Positions 8,733 to 18,480 are shown, counted from the first letter of the stretch. The stretch: DNA of 64,000 nt from Pantoea sp. CCBC3-3-1 (GCF_007981265.1 NZ_CP034363.1:744001-808000); one strand, 5' to 3'. A program made the numbers and translations. Notes: generated by a model not told the origin, from the sequence alone.

Positions 8733-9623
8733 TCAGGCCGTCTGCGTATCGGCCGGACGGCGGATAGGGATCAGATATTCACAGCGGATATCCGTAGGTG
8801 GCTCGGGACGTTTCTTACCGCCGTGCGTGTAGAAACGTTCAATATCCTGACCCTGTCGGCGCGTCAGCTGTAGGCCCGGCATGCAGGTACCGTAAACCAG
8901 CAGAATAAATTCCTGCAAATTGCTGCGGGGGCCTTCGTAAGTGAACTGCACGTATTCGCCGCCTTCCAGTAAGACCGTTTGCGTTGACGAGATCGGCTGG
9001 AAAAGCTTGTCGGACGGCACCGCAGTGGTGTAGAGGATCTCCTGCTCATCATCTTTTTCCATGCTTGGGCGCGTCTGATGCAGTCCGTAAAGCACCGGCG
9101 GAACCCTGTCCGTTTCGGTCAGGAACTGACGCCAGAAATGCAGACGCATCTCGTCACGATAGCTGGAAATCTGCTCCAGCGTACAGCTATAAACCTGTGT
9201 TTGTCCGACCAGAACGGTCTCCGGCAAGGTCACATAAGTTGCCGCAGGCAGGCTAAAATCATCAAGGCGAATAGGCGGACGTAAACCGAACGACTGCCAG
9301 TCAGACGCGCGGCGGTAATAAGCAGGCGTCTGGTTGAACTGTTTTTTGAAAGCGCGGGTAAACGTTTGCTGCGAGTCAAAGCGATACTGCAAGGCAATAT
9401 CCAGAATCGGACGGCTGGTCAGGCGCAGTGCCACTGCTGCTTTTGACAAACGACGTGCACGGATGTAAGCACCGATAGCATGACCGGTGACCTCTTTGAA
9501 CATTCGTTGCAGATGCCATTTTGAGTAGCCCGCCTTGGTCGCTACGTTGTCCAGCGCCAGCGGTTGGTCAAGGTGGCTCTCAAGCCAGACAAGCAAATCG
9601 CGAATGATACCGGCTTGATCCAT
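8733..9623 (-). CDS. rob: Right-oriSC-binding transcriptional activator Rob
   Basis: AraC/XylS-family activator of the mar/sox/rob regulon (efflux, oxidative stress and solvent tolerance). The N-terminal DNA-binding domain contains two helix-turn-helices (ALDNVATKAGYSKWHLQRMF and ILDIALQYRFDSQQTFTRAF, about residues 23-90). A roughly 180-residue C-terminal GyrI-like ligand-binding domain follows, which distinguishes Rob from MarA and SoxS. At 296 residues it is 7 longer than E. coli Rob because of a C-terminal tail. The start ATG at 9623 follows an AGGACG ribosome binding site. Confidence 0.95.
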   Translation of the reverse strand: MDQAGIIRDLLVWLESHLDQPLALDNVATKAGYSKWHLQRMFKEVTGHAIGAYIRARRLSKAAVALRLTSRPILDIALQYRFDSQQTFTRAFKKQFNQTPAYYRRASDWQSFGLRPPIRLDDFSLPAATYVTLPETVLVGQTQVYSCTLEQISSYRDEMRLHFWRQFLTETDRVPPVLYGLHQTRPSMEKDDEQEILYTTAVPSDKLFQPISSTQTVLLEGGEYVQFTYEGPRSNLQEFILLVYGTCMPGLQLTRRQGQDIERFYTHGGKKRPEPPTDIRCEYLIPIRRPADTQTA

Positions 9624-9805
9624 AAAACGTCCTCATCCTGGTTAATATTGGTGCAATAAGCAATCTGTCGACATGCTAAGGTCACGTATCCGGCTTTTGA
9701 GAAGACCGTCTGCGCCGGGGTAGCCCGTAAGACAGGTCGGATTGATTAGGGCAATGCTGCCGGTTAACTTACAATGTCATCTATTTTCTATGCAATGGTA
9801 ACGTT

Positions 9806-10279
9806 ATGACAATGAAAAAATTGTTAATAGTCACAGCTGTAATCTTCACCTCACTTTCTGTACGGGCCGAGGTGGTCGGCTCAGTTGATACCGTGTTCAA
9901 AGTGTTTGGGCCCGATCATAAAATCATTGTCGAAGCTTTCGATGACCCCGATGTAAAAAATGTTACCTGTTATATCAGCCGGGCAAAAACCGGAGGCATC
10001 AAAGGGGGACTGGGGCTGGCCGAAGATACCTCAGATGCGGCAATTTCCTGTCAGCAGGTTGGTCCGGTGGAGCTTAGCGATAACATCGCCCAGGGTAAAT
10101 CAGAAGGCGAGGTCGTGTTCCGCAAGCGAACTTCTCTGGTATTTAAAAAACTTCAGGTGGTACGCTTCTACGATAAAAAGCGTAACGCGTTAATCTATCT
10201 GAGCTATTCCGATAAGGTCGTAGACGGCTCGCCGAAGAACGCCCTGAGCGCGGTGCCTATTATGCCGTGGAACAAATAA
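9806..10279 (+). CDS. creA: Periplasmic protein CreA
   Basis: Conserved secreted protein of unknown biochemical role. It has a signal peptide ([21 protein letters not shown], cleavage before EVVG) and the invariant family segments [40 protein letters not shown] and [21 protein letters not shown]. It is 157 residues, the same as E. coli. In E. coli creA heads creABCD; here creBCD are absent and arcA follows convergently, so CreA is retained without its two-component partners. A second ATG at 9812 could also be the start. Confidence 0.94.
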   Translation: MTMKKLLIVTAVIFTSLSVRAEVVGSVDTVFKVFGPDHKIIVEAFDDPDVKNVTCYISRAKTGGIKGGLGLAEDTSDAAISCQQVGPVELSDNIAQGKSEGEVVFRKRTSLVFKKLQVVRFYDKKRNALIYLSYSDKVVDGSPKNALSAVPIMPWNK

Positions 10280-10284
10280 TCTGC

Positions 10285-10313
10285 AAAGAAAAGGGCCGCC
10301 AGAAGGGGCCCTT
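10285..10313 (-). terminator. arcA terminator
   Basis: AAGGGCC (10291-10297) pairs with GGCCCTT (10307-10313) across a 9-nt loop. Read on the minus strand the stem is followed by TTTTCTTT, a factor-independent terminator for arcA. On the plus strand there is no T-run, so service to creA is less certain. Confidence 0.7.
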
Positions 10314-10333
10314 AAGTATCATTAAGCTTTTAC

Positions 10334-11050
10334 TCAGTCCTGCAAATCACCGCAAAAACGATAACCTTCGCCGTGGATGGTGGCGATAATTTCTGGCGTA
10401 TCCGGCGTCGATTCAAAATGCTTACGAATGCGGCGAATGGTCACGTCGACAGTGCGATCGTGCGGTTTCAGTTCGCGTCCGGTCATTTTTTTCAGCAGAT
10501 CGGCACGGGTCTGGATTTTGCCTGGGTTTTCGCAGAAGTGCAGCATCGCGCGGAACTCACTGCGCGGCAGCTTGTATTGATCGCCTTGCGGGCTGACCAG
10601 CGAGCGGCTGTTGATATCCAGCTCCCAGCCGTTGAAACGATAGCTTTCTACCAGCTTACGCTCTTCGCTGTGAGGCGCCAGATTCATGGTACGGGACAGC
10701 AGGTTACGTGCACGGATAGTCAGTTCGCGCGGGTTGAAAGGCTTGGTGATATAGTCATCCGCACCGATTTCAAGGCCAAGGATTTTGTCGACTTCGTTAT
10801 CCCTGCCGGTCAGGAACATCAGGGCCACGTTAGCTTGTTCACGCAGTTCGCGCGCCAGCAGCAGGCCGTTTTTGCCGGGTAGGTTTATATCCATAATCAC
10901 CAGATTGATGTCATTCTCTGTCAGAATCTGGTGCATTTCGGCGCCATCCGTAGCCTCATAAACCATGTAGCCTTCGGCCTCAAAAATACTTTTGAGAGTA
11001 TTGCGAGTAACTAATTCGTCTTCAACGATAAGTATGTGCGGGGTCTGCAT
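10334..11050 (-). CDS. arcA: Aerobic respiration control response regulator ArcA
   Basis: OmpR/PhoB-type response regulator that represses TCA and aerobic respiratory genes at low oxygen after phosphorylation by ArcB. The receiver domain (residues 1-120) has the acidic pair (VEDE), the phospho-acceptor Asp in [13 protein letters not shown] (about residue 54) and the switch Thr and Lys in [12 protein letters not shown] and YITKPFN. The winged-helix effector domain ends [33 protein letters not shown]. It is 238 residues, as in E. coli. It is monocistronic, with a terminator downstream and a 600-bp upstream region containing an FNR-like site. Confidence 0.98.
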   Translation of the reverse strand: MQTPHILIVEDELVTRNTLKSIFEAEGYMVYEATDGAEMHQILTENDINLVIMDINLPGKNGLLLARELREQANVALMFLTGRDNEVDKILGLEIGADDYITKPFNPRELTIRARNLLSRTMNLAPHSEERKLVESYRFNGWELDINSRSLVSPQGDQYKLPRSEFRAMLHFCENPGKIQTRADLLKKMTGRELKPHDRTVDVTIRRIRKHFESTPDTPEIIATIHGEGYRFCGDLQD

Positions 11051-11654
11051 GTGTTCGCTACCTAAAATTGCCTAAAATACGATATGGGGCATACAGCGGT
11101 TACCGTACCGGAGAGAACACGGGCGCCTTTCAGACGCGTAACACGAGCTGTACGGAATATGTTCACAAGCCATGTTTGGACCGGAAGATTCATCGTTGTA
11201 CTGGAATGCTTCCTGTCCCGGCAAGGTCAAAAATGGCGTACATCCTAACCTCATTAACAGCAACATAACAGCACAAGGCCCAGCCAACTGGCAATAAATA
11301 AGGCTTAGTTGACTTATATCAAACCAATTGTAGCACGTTAACCTTTTTGTGAAAAACCCTTCGCAGAATGCCGGTTTAGCTCACAAAGTTAGGTTTGCAA
11401 ACGCGCAAATCGCGTTACGCGTTGCCGTCAGCTATAGCCCTTTTTTAACATTTGTTAATCACTTGAAGTAAATGGGATTATATTGAGATAAATGTATTTA
11501 TTACTGAATTCAGAGGAAGAAAGTCATAGTTTTGCGTTATGACGGGTTAGCAATGGTTTTTCTATGTTATTGATTTGTTAAAAAATACAATTCGGTATTT
11601 CACTTCCGGCTCAGGCCAGATTACTTTCACATTTTTTAACTTCAGAAGGCGGTT
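11051..11654. other. Long intergenic regulatory region between arcA and lasT
   Basis: About 600 bp between divergent genes. It holds the long 5' leader and promoters of arcA on the minus strand, including the FNR-like box listed separately, and the upstream region of lasT on the plus strand, which is AT-rich from about 11450. No convincing protein-coding frame is seen. The only sizeable open frame (11068-11268, plus) looks like the doubtful yjjY-type ORF annotated in the same place in E. coli. Confidence 0.6.
11309..11322. promoter_or_regulatory. Candidate FNR box upstream of arcA
   Basis: TTGACTTATATCAA matches the FNR consensus TTGAT-N4-ATCAA at 9 of 10 defined positions with correct spacing. 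It lies about 260 bp upstream of the arcA start codon. FNR is known to activate arcA in E. coli under anaerobiosis, so function is plausible. The matching -10 was not identified with confidence. Confidence 0.6.
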
Positions 11655-12353
11655 ATGCGTTTTCCTTTGATACTTGTCGCCCCAGCGCGACCTGAAAACG
11701 TCGGTGCGGCAGCGCGGGCTATGAAAACCATGGGATTTGACGAATTGCGTATCGTTAATAGTCAGGCCCATCTCGATCCTGCGGCGCGGCGTGTCGCCCA
11801 TGGTGCAGGAGAGATCCTGGAAAATGCCACGCAGTGGGAATCGCTTGATGCCGCACTTGCTGACGTGGATTTCAGTATTGCCACGACGGCGCGCAGCCGG
11901 GCCAAATTCCGCTATTACGCCACGCCTCAGCAGGTTGAAAGCCTGCTGCAGGAAAAACACCACTGGATTGGCTGCGCGGCGCTGGTGTTTGGCCGTGAAG
12001 ACACCGGCCTGACAAATGAAGAATTAGAACAGGTCGACGTGCTGACCGGCGTCCCAATGGCTGGCGACTATCCTTCACTGAATTTGGGCCAGGCGGTAAT
12101 GGTTTACTGTTACCAGCTTTCCGCCCTGCGTCAGGTGACAGCATTACAGGCGGAGCCGGCCGATGAGCAGCAGCTTACCGCTTTGCGCCAGCGGGCAAAT
12201 ACATTGCTGAGCACGCTTAATGTCAATGATGATCAAAAGTTGGCGGACTGGCTGAATCAGCGTATTGGACTGTTGGAACAGCGCGATACGGCGATGCTGC
12301 ATCGGTTGCTGCACGATGTAGAAAAAAAACTTATAGATAAAAACGCTGGATAA
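11655..12353 (+). CDS. lasT: SpoU-family RNA 2'-O-methyltransferase LasT (YjtD)
   Basis: SPOUT-class SAM-dependent methyltransferase related to TrmJ/TrmH; its RNA target is not established from sequence. The SpoU motifs are clear: motif 1 ILVAPARPENVGAAARAMKTMGF (N-terminal RNA-binding Asn and Arg region), motif 2 ALVFGREDTGLTNEEL, and motif 3 VPMAGDYPSLNLGQAVMVYCYQL, which forms the knotted SAM site. It is 232 residues. The ribosome binding site AGAAGGCGG precedes the ATG. As in E. coli, it is the gene immediately before the thr operon. Confidence 0.92.
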   Translation: MRFPLILVAPARPENVGAAARAMKTMGFDELRIVNSQAHLDPAARRVAHGAGEILENATQWESLDAALADVDFSIATTARSRAKFRYYATPQQVESLLQEKHHWIGCAALVFGREDTGLTNEELEQVDVLTGVPMAGDYPSLNLGQAVMVYCYQLSALRQVTALQAEPADEQQLTALRQRANTLLSTLNVNDDQKLADWLNQRIGLLEQRDTAMLHRLLHDVEKKLIDKNAG

Positions 12354-12473
12354 TAGTGCGGTTTCAGCAAGTGGTGCTGATGCAAGGGCGCTTTAATAAC
12401 AGATCTGATCGGGTTGTGGCGTAAATGCTGGCTGAGCGTTTTGCCCGCGCTTTTTGGCGGCCGGATAAATAAA

Positions 12474-12500
12474 TTGACTTAACATAGCGTTTGCTTTACT
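12474..12500 (+). promoter_or_regulatory. Candidate thr operon promoter
   Basis: A good -35 (TTGACT, 12474-12479) is followed by a weak -10 candidate (TTTACT, 12495-12500) at 15-bp spacing, about 44 bp upstream of the thrL start. The position relative to the leader matches E. coli. The -10 assignment is uncertain. Confidence 0.4.
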
Positions 12501-12543
12501 TCTGGAAGCGGACAAAATTTACAAGACAGACAAGAAATCTAAA

Positions 12544-12615
12544 ATGCGTACTCACAGCCTGATGACAACAATCATTATTACCACCACCATTACCACAGGT
12601 AACGGTGCGGGCTGA
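12544..12615 (+). CDS. thrL: thr operon leader peptide
   Basis: A 23-residue leader with 8 Thr and 4 Ile codons (the run [12 protein letters not shown]), the same numbers as E. coli ThrL, ending in GNGAG and TGA. Ribosome stalling on these codons when threonyl- or isoleucyl-tRNA is scarce prevents formation of the downstream terminator. The 3' part (12604-12612, GGTGCGGGC) is perfectly complementary to the left terminator arm plus one base (12641-12649), giving the alternative antiterminator pairing. Confidence 0.95.
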   Translation: MRTHSLMTTIIITTTITTGNGAG

Positions 12616-12632
12616 CGCATACAGGAAAAAAT

Positions 12633-12671
12633 AAAAAAAAGCCCGCACCTCAACAGTGCGGGCTTTTTTTT
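12633..12671 (+). terminator. thr attenuator
   Basis: GCCCGCAC (12641-12648) pairs with GTGCGGGC (12656-12663) across loop CTCAACA. It is flanked by an A-run and followed by eight T residues. This is the intrinsic terminator between thrL and thrA, mutually exclusive with the pairing to thrL 12604-12612. Confidence 0.95.
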
Positions 12672-12695
12672 CGGCAAAAATTCAGGAGAATGATC

Positions 12696-15158
12696 ATGCG
12701 AGTGCTGAAATTCGGTGGAACCTCAGTCGCCAATGCGGAAAGATTTTTGCGCGTGGCGGATATTCTGGAGAGTAATGCTAAGCAGGGACAGGTTGCTACC
12801 GTATTGTCCGCGCCAGCAAAAATCACCAACCATTTGGTGGCGATGATTGAAAAAACCATTAGCGGCCAGGACGCTCAGCCGAACCTGACCGACGCTGAAC
12901 ACATTTTTGCCGCGTTGCTGCAAGGGCTGGCGGAAGCTCAGCCAGGCTTCGACTACGCTAAGCTCTCGCGCGTGGTTGACGAGGAATTCGCTCAGCTGAA
13001 GCAGGTGCTGCACGGCATCGCTCTGCTGGGACAGTGCCCGGATAGCGTCAATGCGGCTATCATCTGTCGCGGTGAAAAGCTCTCTATCGCCATCATGGAG
13101 GCGCTGCTGCAAGCGCGTGGTCATGGCGTCAGCGTGATCAACCCGGTCGAAAAACTGTTGGCGGTTGGACATTATCTTGAATCGACCGTTGATATTCCTG
13201 AATCAACTCGCCGAATCGCCGCCAGTAAAATTCCTCCTGAAAACCAGATCCTGATGGCAGGTTTCACGGCCGGCAACGAAAAAGGCGAGCTGGTCGTGCT
13301 TGGCCGTAACGGTTCCGACTACTCAGCGGCCGTGCTGGCTGCCTGTTTGCGTGCTGACTGTTGTGAAATCTGGACTGATGTGGATGGCGTTTATACCTGC
13401 GATCCGCGTCAGGTGCCCGATGCCCGCCTGCTCAAAACCATGTCCTATCAGGAAGCGATGGAGCTTTCCTACTTTGGCGCGAAGGTGCTGCATCCACGCA
13501 CCATCACCCCCATCGCCCAGTTTCAAATTCCTTGCCTGATTAAAAATACCGCTAATCCACAGGCGCCCGGCACCTTAATCGGCGGCGACAGCCCGGATGA
13601 TGATAATCCGGTAAAAGGCATCACCAACCTGAACAATATGGCGATGTTCAACGTTTCCGGGCCAGGGATGAAAGGCATGATCGGTATGGCGGCCCGCGTG
13701 TTTGCCGCCATGTCCCGTAGCGGTATTTCCGTGGTGCTGATTACCCAATCCTCTTCCGAATACAGCATCAGCTTCTGCGTGCCGCAAAGCGATCAGGCGC
13801 GCGCCCGTCGCGTGCTGGAAGATGAATTTTTCCTTGAGCTAAAGGATGGCTTGCTTGAGCCGCTGGATGTTATGGAAAACCTCGCGGTGATCTCAGTCGT
13901 CGGCGACGGCATGCGCACGCTGCGGGGTATTTCGGCTAAATTCTTCTCCGCGCTGGCACGTGCCAATATTAATATTGTTGCCATCGCCCAGGGATCGTCA
14001 GAACGCTCTATTTCGGTGGTGGTCAATAACGAAGATGCCACCACCGGTGTGCGCGTGGTACATCAAATGCTGTTCGCAACCGATCAGGTTATTGAAGTGT
14101 TTGTGATTGGCGTCGGTGGCGTCGGCGCGGCGCTGATTGACCAACTGCATCGTCAACAGGCATGGCTGAAAAATAAACATATCGACCTGCGCGTCTGTGG
14201 CATCGCGAATTCCAAAGCGCTGTTGACTAACGTTCATGGTATTCCGTTGAATAACTGGCAGGCTGCGTTACAGGAAGCCAGCGAGCCCTTTAATCTCGGG
14301 CGCCTCAACCGGCTGGTGAAAGAGTATCACCTGCTGAATCCGGTGATCGTTGACTGTACCTCCAGCCAGGCGGTGGCCGATCAATATGCCGATTTTCTTG
14401 CCGACGGTTTCCACGTGGTCACGCCAAACAAAAAGGCTAACACCTCTTCCTGGAACTACTATCAGCAGATGCGTGCCGCTGCGGCAAAATCACGTCGCAA
14501 GTTCCTGTACGACACCAACGTAGGCGCAGGTTTGCCGGTTATTGAAAATCTGCAAAACCTGCTCAATGCCGGTGATGAGATGCTGCGTTTTTCCGGCATC
14601 CTTTCAGGTTCGCTTTCCTTTATTTTTGGCAAGCTGGATGAAGGCGTTTCGCTCTCCGCCGCAACCACAATGGCGCGCGAGCTGGGCTTCACCGAGCCGG
14701 ATCCGCGTGACGATCTGTCCGGTATGGACGTGGCTCGTAAACTGTTAATTCTGGCGCGCGAAGCCGGCCATCAGCTGGAGTTAAGCGATATTGAAATCGA
14801 GGCCGTGTTGCCTGAGGAATTGACGGCTATCGACAATGTTGAAGCCTTTATGGCTCGCCTGCCGGAGCTGGATGACGCTTTTGCGGCACGAGTCAGTAAA
14901 GCGGAGCAGGAAGGTAAGGTGCTGCGCTTCGTGGGCGTGATTGAAGAGGGCGGCCGTTGCCAGGTAAAAATTGATGCCGTTGATAGCAATGATCCCCTGT
15001 TCAAAGTGAAAAACGGCGAGAATGCGTTAGCGTTTTACAGCCGTTATTATCAGCCGATTCCGCTGGTGCTGCGCGGGTATGGTGCCGGTAACGATGTGAC
15101 CGCCGCAGGGGTGTTCGCCGATCTGTTACGCACCTTGTCATGGAAGTTGGGAGTTTAA
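12696..15158 (+). CDS. thrA: Bifunctional aspartokinase I / homoserine dehydrogenase I
   Basis: Catalyses the first (aspartate phosphorylation) and third (aspartate semialdehyde reduction) steps toward threonine, and is feedback inhibited by threonine. The N-terminal kinase domain starts [17 protein letters not shown] and includes [16 protein letters not shown]. Two ACT regulatory repeats follow (about 310-460). The homoserine dehydrogenase Rossmann motif is [15 protein letters not shown] (about 470), with [10 protein letters not shown] and [19 protein letters not shown] following. It is 820 residues, as in E. coli. An ATG lies 6 bp upstream (12690), but AGGAG (12684-12688) is spaced correctly for 12696. 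The stop is 2 bp before thrB. Confidence 0.98.
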   Translation: MRVLKFGGTSVANAERFLRVADILESNAKQGQVATVLSAPAKITNHLVAMIEKTISGQDAQPNLTDAEHIFAALLQGLAEAQPGFDYAKLSRVVDEEFAQLKQVLHGIALLGQCPDSVNAAIICRGEKLSIAIMEALLQARGHGVSVINPVEKLLAVGHYLESTVDIPESTRRIAASKIPPENQILMAGFTAGNEKGELVVLGRNGSDYSAAVLAACLRADCCEIWTDVDGVYTCDPRQVPDARLLKTMSYQEAMELSYFGAKVLHPRTITPIAQFQIPCLIKNTANPQAPGTLIGGDSPDDDNPVKGITNLNNMAMFNVSGPGMKGMIGMAARVFAAMSRSGISVVLITQSSSEYSISFCVPQSDQARARRVLEDEFFLELKDGLLEPLDVMENLAVISVVGDGMRTLRGISAKFFSALARANINIVAIAQGSSERSISVVVNNEDATTGVRVVHQMLFATDQVIEVFVIGVGGVGAALIDQLHRQQAWLKNKHIDLRVCGIANSKALLTNVHGIPLNNWQAALQEASEPFNLGRLNRLVKEYHLLNPVIVDCTSSQAVADQYADFLADGFHVVTPNKKANTSSWNYYQQMRAAAAKSRRKFLYDTNVGAGLPVIENLQNLLNAGDEMLRFSGILSGSLSFIFGKLDEGVSLSAATTMARELGFTEPDPRDDLSGMDVARKLLILAREAGHQLELSDIEIEAVLPEELTAIDNVEAFMARLPELDDAFAARVSKAEQEGKVLRFVGVIEEGGRCQVKIDAVDSNDPLFKVKNGENALAFYSRYYQPIPLVLRGYGAGNDVTAAGVFADLLRTLSWKLGV

Positions 15159-15160
15159 GA

Positions 15161-16090
15161 ATGGTCAAGATTTATGCGCCTGCCTCAATCGGTAACGTCA
15201 GCGTGGGCTTTGATGTATTAGGCGCGGCGGTTTCGCCCGTTGACGGCTCGCTGTTGGGTGACTGCGTGACGGTAGAAGCTGCCAGCGAATTTAGCCTGCG
15301 CAATGAAGGGCGCTTTGTCAGCAAACTGCCTGCCAATCCGCAGGAAAATATTGTCTGGCAGTGCTGGGATCGTTTTTGCGAAGCGATTGGCGAACGCGTA
15401 CCGGTAGCTATGACGCTGGAAAAGAATATGCCGATCGGTTCCGGTCTTGGTTCCAGCGCTTGTTCAGTGGTTGCGGGCCTGATGGCGATGAATGAGCACT
15501 GTGGCAAACCGTTGAACGATACCGAACTGTTGGCGCTAATGGGCGAGCTGGAAGGCCGCATCTCCGGCAGCGTACATTATGATAACGTCGCGCCCTGTTT
15601 TTTAGGGGGCATCCAGCTGATGCTGGAAGAGAACGGCATCATCAGCCAGTCCGTTCCGGCTTTTGATGACTGGCTGTGGGTGATGGCGTACCCGGGCATC
15701 AAAGTTTCGACGGCTGAGGCACGCGCCATTTTGCCTGCGCAGTACCGTAAAGAAGAAATTATTAAACATGGTCGTCTGTTGGGCGGCTTTATTCACGCCT
15801 GCCATACTCAGCAACCGCAGCTGGCGGCGAAACTGATGCGCGATGTCATTGCCGAACCTTATCGCACCAAACTTTTACCGGGCTTTGCCGAGGCCCGCCA
15901 GGCCGCACAGGATATTGGCGCACTGACCTGCGGCATTTCTGGCTCCGGCCCAACGCTGTTTGCCGTTTGTAATCAAAGCGATACGGCGCAGCGCATGGCA
16001 GACTGGCTTCGTCAGCACTATCTGCAAAATGATGAAGGCTTCGTTCACATCTGCCGTTTAGACACGGCAGGCGCACGTAAACTGGGATAA
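15161..16090 (+). CDS. thrB: Homoserine kinase
   Basis: GHMP-family kinase that converts homoserine to O-phosphohomoserine. The ATP-binding GHMP loop is [17 protein letters not shown] (about residues 90-106). The C-terminal glycine motif is [13 protein letters not shown]. It is 309 residues, against 310 in E. coli. An in-frame upstream codon at 15140 would lie inside thrA; the ATG at 15161 is chosen because it aligns with E. coli (MVKIYAPAS) and gives the 2-bp gap typical of this operon. Confidence 0.98.
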   Translation: MVKIYAPASIGNVSVGFDVLGAAVSPVDGSLLGDCVTVEAASEFSLRNEGRFVSKLPANPQENIVWQCWDRFCEAIGERVPVAMTLEKNMPIGSGLGSSACSVVAGLMAMNEHCGKPLNDTELLALMGELEGRISGSVHYDNVAPCFLGGIQLMLEENGIISQSVPAFDDWLWVMAYPGIKVSTAEARAILPAQYRKEEIIKHGRLLGGFIHACHTQQPQLAAKLMRDVIAEPYRTKLLPGFAEARQAAQDIGALTCGISGSGPTLFAVCNQSDTAQRMADWLRQHYLQNDEGFVHICRLDTAGARKLG

Positions 16091-16093
16091 CGC

Positions 16094-17380
16094 ATGAAAC
16101 TGTACAATCTAAAGGATCACAACGAGCAGGTTAGCTTTTCACAGGCTGTAAAGCAGGGGTTGGGCAAGCAACAGGGCCTGTTTTTCCCGCTGGAGCTGCC
16201 TGAATTTGAGCTGACCGAGATCGATGAAATGCTGGAAATGGATTTCGTCAGCCGCAGTAGCAAAATTCTTTCTGCCTTTATCGGCGATGAGATCGCGCCA
16301 CACCAGCTGCATGAGCGTCTGAAAACCGCCTTTGCTTTCCCGGCACCGGTGGCAAAAGTGACCGACGACATTTCCGCGCTGGAACTGTTTCATGGCCCGA
16401 CGCTGGCATTCAAAGATTTTGGCGGCCGTTTTATGGCGCAAATGCTCTCTTATGTGAGCGGCGCCGATGAAAAAATTACCATTCTGACGGCAACCTCTGG
16501 CGACACCGGCGCGGCGGTAGCGCATGCTTTCTACGGCATGGAAAACGTGCGTGTGGTGATCCTCTATCCACAAGGCAAAATCAGCCCGTTGCAGGAAAAA
16601 CTGTTCTGCACGCTGGGCGGCAATATCCAGACTATCGCTATCGACGGCGATTTCGACGTCTGTCAGTCGCTGGTCAAGCAGGCATTCGACGATGAATATC
16701 TGAAAAAGACCATCGGTCTGAATTCCGCAAACTCTATCAACATCAGCCGTCTTCTGGCGCAGATTTGCTACTACTTTGAAGCGGTCGCGCAGCTGCCGCA
16801 GGAGAAGCGTAATCAGCTGGTGGTTTCCGTACCAAGCGGTAACTTTGGCGACCTGACTGCGGGCCTGTTAGCCAAATCGCTGGGGCTGCCGGTGAAGCGT
16901 TTTATCGCGGCAACCAACGCCAACGATACCGTGCCGCGCTTCCTTACCGGCGGCGAATGGTCGCCGAATACCACGGTCGCTACGCTTTCTAACGCCATGG
17001 ATGTGAGCCAGCCTAACAACTGGCCACGCGTGGAAGAACTCTTCCGCCGTAAAACCTGGCGCCTGACCGACCTGGGCTACGGCGCGGTGGATGATGAAAC
17101 CACGAAAGCGACGATGCTGGAGCTGGCGGATCTGGGCTATATCTCCGAGCCGCATGCGGCTATCGCTTATCGTTTGCTGCGCGATCAGCTTCAGGAAGGC
17201 GAGTTTGGCCTGTTCCTGGGAACGGCGCACCCGGCGAAATTTAAGGAGAGCGTGGAGGAAATTTTGGGCCAGAAACTGCCGCTGCCAGAAGCGCTGGCCG
17301 AGCGTGCTGAGCTGCCGCTGTTGTCGCACAAGATGTCGGCGGATTTCGCTGCGCTGCGCGATTTCCTGCTGAACAAGTAA
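16094..17380 (+). CDS. thrC: Threonine synthase
   Basis: PLP enzyme that converts O-phosphohomoserine to threonine. The PLP lysine is in HGPTLAFKDFGGRFMAQ (about residue 107), and the phosphate-binding loops are TATSGDTGAAVAHAF and SVPSGNFGDLTAGL. It is 428 residues, identical in length to E. coli. The start is 3 bp after the thrB stop. No T-rich terminator follows directly; the 139-bp palindromic repeat begins at the next base after the stop. Confidence 0.98.
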   Translation: MKLYNLKDHNEQVSFSQAVKQGLGKQQGLFFPLELPEFELTEIDEMLEMDFVSRSSKILSAFIGDEIAPHQLHERLKTAFAFPAPVAKVTDDISALELFHGPTLAFKDFGGRFMAQMLSYVSGADEKITILTATSGDTGAAVAHAFYGMENVRVVILYPQGKISPLQEKLFCTLGGNIQTIAIDGDFDVCQSLVKQAFDDEYLKKTIGLNSANSINISRLLAQICYYFEAVAQLPQEKRNQLVVSVPSGNFGDLTAGLLAKSLGLPVKRFIAATNANDTVPRFLTGGEWSPNTTVATLSNAMDVSQPNNWPRVEELFRRKTWRLTDLGYGAVDDETTKATMLELADLGYISEPHAAIAYRLLRDQLQEGEFGLFLGTAHPAKFKESVEEILGQKLPLPEALAERAELPLLSHKMSADFAALRDFLLNK

Positions 17381-17519
17381 CTGACAGGCTTAAAGCGTGA
17401 GGGATTCGGGCCGGTAAGAAAGCGTCACGGGCCGTGGACGGCCCATATCGAGCTGGCATGGATGCCGCTTTTTGTGTCTTTCTGGACGGCCCGTGTCCCT
17501 CGCGCCTGCACGGTGTTAA
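17381..17519 (-). repeat. 139-bp palindromic dispersed repeat, copy A
   Basis: Fills the gap between convergent thrC and yaaA. Read on the minus strand it aligns gaplessly with 55603-55741 at 111 of 139 positions, by manual alignment. Outer arms GAGGGACACGGGCC and GGCCCGAATCCCTC, a middle AAAGCG/CGCTTT stem and an inner hairpin (ATGGGCC/GGCCCGT) give a nested stem. The ends TTAACA and TGTCAG resemble short terminal inverted repeats. A 6-bp ACAGGC occurs at 17384-17389 and at 17522-17527. It carries no coding capacity. The sequence does not resemble ERIC or REP as I remember them. It could also serve as the terminator for thrC and yaaA. Confidence 0.85.
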
Positions 17520-17537
17520 TAACAGGCAACCTGGACT

Positions 17538-18311
17538 TTACTGCTCGCGACGCTTAAATACCCATTCGTTTTCGCTGCTCTCATCAGCGGCAAAAAAGTA
17601 GCCGTCCACGGCAAAATCTTTTAGCTGTTCTGCTTTGCCGAGGCGATTTTCAATCACATACCGGCTCATCAGGCCACGTGCTTTTTTGGCGTAGAAACTG
17701 ATCACCTTGAACTTACCGTTCTTCTCATCAAGGAATACCGGCTTGATGATGCGACCGTTAATTTTCTTCGGCTTAACCGCTTTAAAATACTCATCCGATG
17801 CCAGGTTTATCAGCACGTCGTCGCCCTGTTCCGCCAGCGCCGCGTTCAGCGCCTCGGTGAGTTTATCGCCCCAGAATGCATAAAGATCTTTGCCAGCCGG
17901 GTTGGCCAGCTTCGTGCCCATCTCCAGCCGGTACGGCTGCATTAAATCCAGCGGGCGCAGCAGGCCATACAGTCCGGAAAGCATGCGCAAATGCTGCTGC
18001 GCGAAAGCAAAGTCCTGCTCGTTAAACGTTTCGGCCTGCAAGCCCGAGTAGACGTCGCCCTTAAACGCCAAAATAGCCTGACGGGCATTTTCCAGCGTGA
18101 AGGGCGGGTGCCAGTTCTGGAAACGTCCGACGTTCAAATCGGCCAGCTTGTCGCTGATGCTCATAAGTGCGCCTATTTCAACCGGCGTCAGTTCGCGTGC
18201 GACTTCAATCAGTTTTTGGGAATCATCCAGCAACGCAGGTTGGGTAAATGTTTTTGTCGCCAGCGGACTTTCAAAATCCAGCGTTTTTGCCGGAGAGATC
18301 ACCATCAACAT
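17538..18311 (-). CDS. yaaA: Peroxide stress protein YaaA
   Basis: DUF328/UPF0246 protein. In E. coli it is induced by OxyR and lowers intracellular free iron during H2O2 stress; it has a DNA-binding fold. Diagnostic segments are [74 protein letters not shown] and [15 protein letters not shown]. The ATG at 18311 (257 residues) is chosen over an in-frame TTG at 18314 because AAGGA lies 7 bp upstream. It is a single gene, divergent from talB. Confidence 0.95.
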   Translation of the reverse strand: MLMVISPAKTLDFESPLATKTFTQPALLDDSQKLIEVARELTPVEIGALMSISDKLADLNVGRFQNWHPPFTLENARQAILAFKGDVYSGLQAETFNEQDFAFAQQHLRMLSGLYGLLRPLDLMQPYRLEMGTKLANPAGKDLYAFWGDKLTEALNAALAEQGDDVLINLASDEYFKAVKPKKINGRIIKPVFLDEKNGKFKVISFYAKKARGLMSRYVIENRLGKAEQLKDFAVDGYFFAADESSENEWVFKRREQ

Positions 18312-18480
18312 CAAAGAATCCTTAAGTAATACGCCATATCAGGGCAGATAAAACGGAGCCGCTACTGTAACAAAAAAGCACGGTGAAAAGACAAATCGCT
18401 GCCATCGCCACGGCTTATCCCTCGCAAAACAAGGGAAAACGGGCAGATTTAGCACTCAGTGGCGTCGGGACAAGCTTACC

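Noticed and set aside
11068..11268. 66-codon plus-strand frame upstream of arcA, ending ILTSLTAT like my recollection of E. coli YjjY
   Set aside because: It lies within the arcA leader/promoter region, lacks a good ribosome binding site and its only similarity is at the end. The likeness is better explained by conserved arcA leader DNA.
12690..12695. Upstream ATG as the thrA start
   Set aside because: The ribosome binding site spacing and alignment with E. coli ThrA favour the ATG at 12696.
17381..17519. Repeat as an ERIC or REP/BIME element
   Set aside because: The length is near that of ERIC (about 127 bp) but the sequence does not show the ERIC core or REP heads as I know them; left as an unnamed family.
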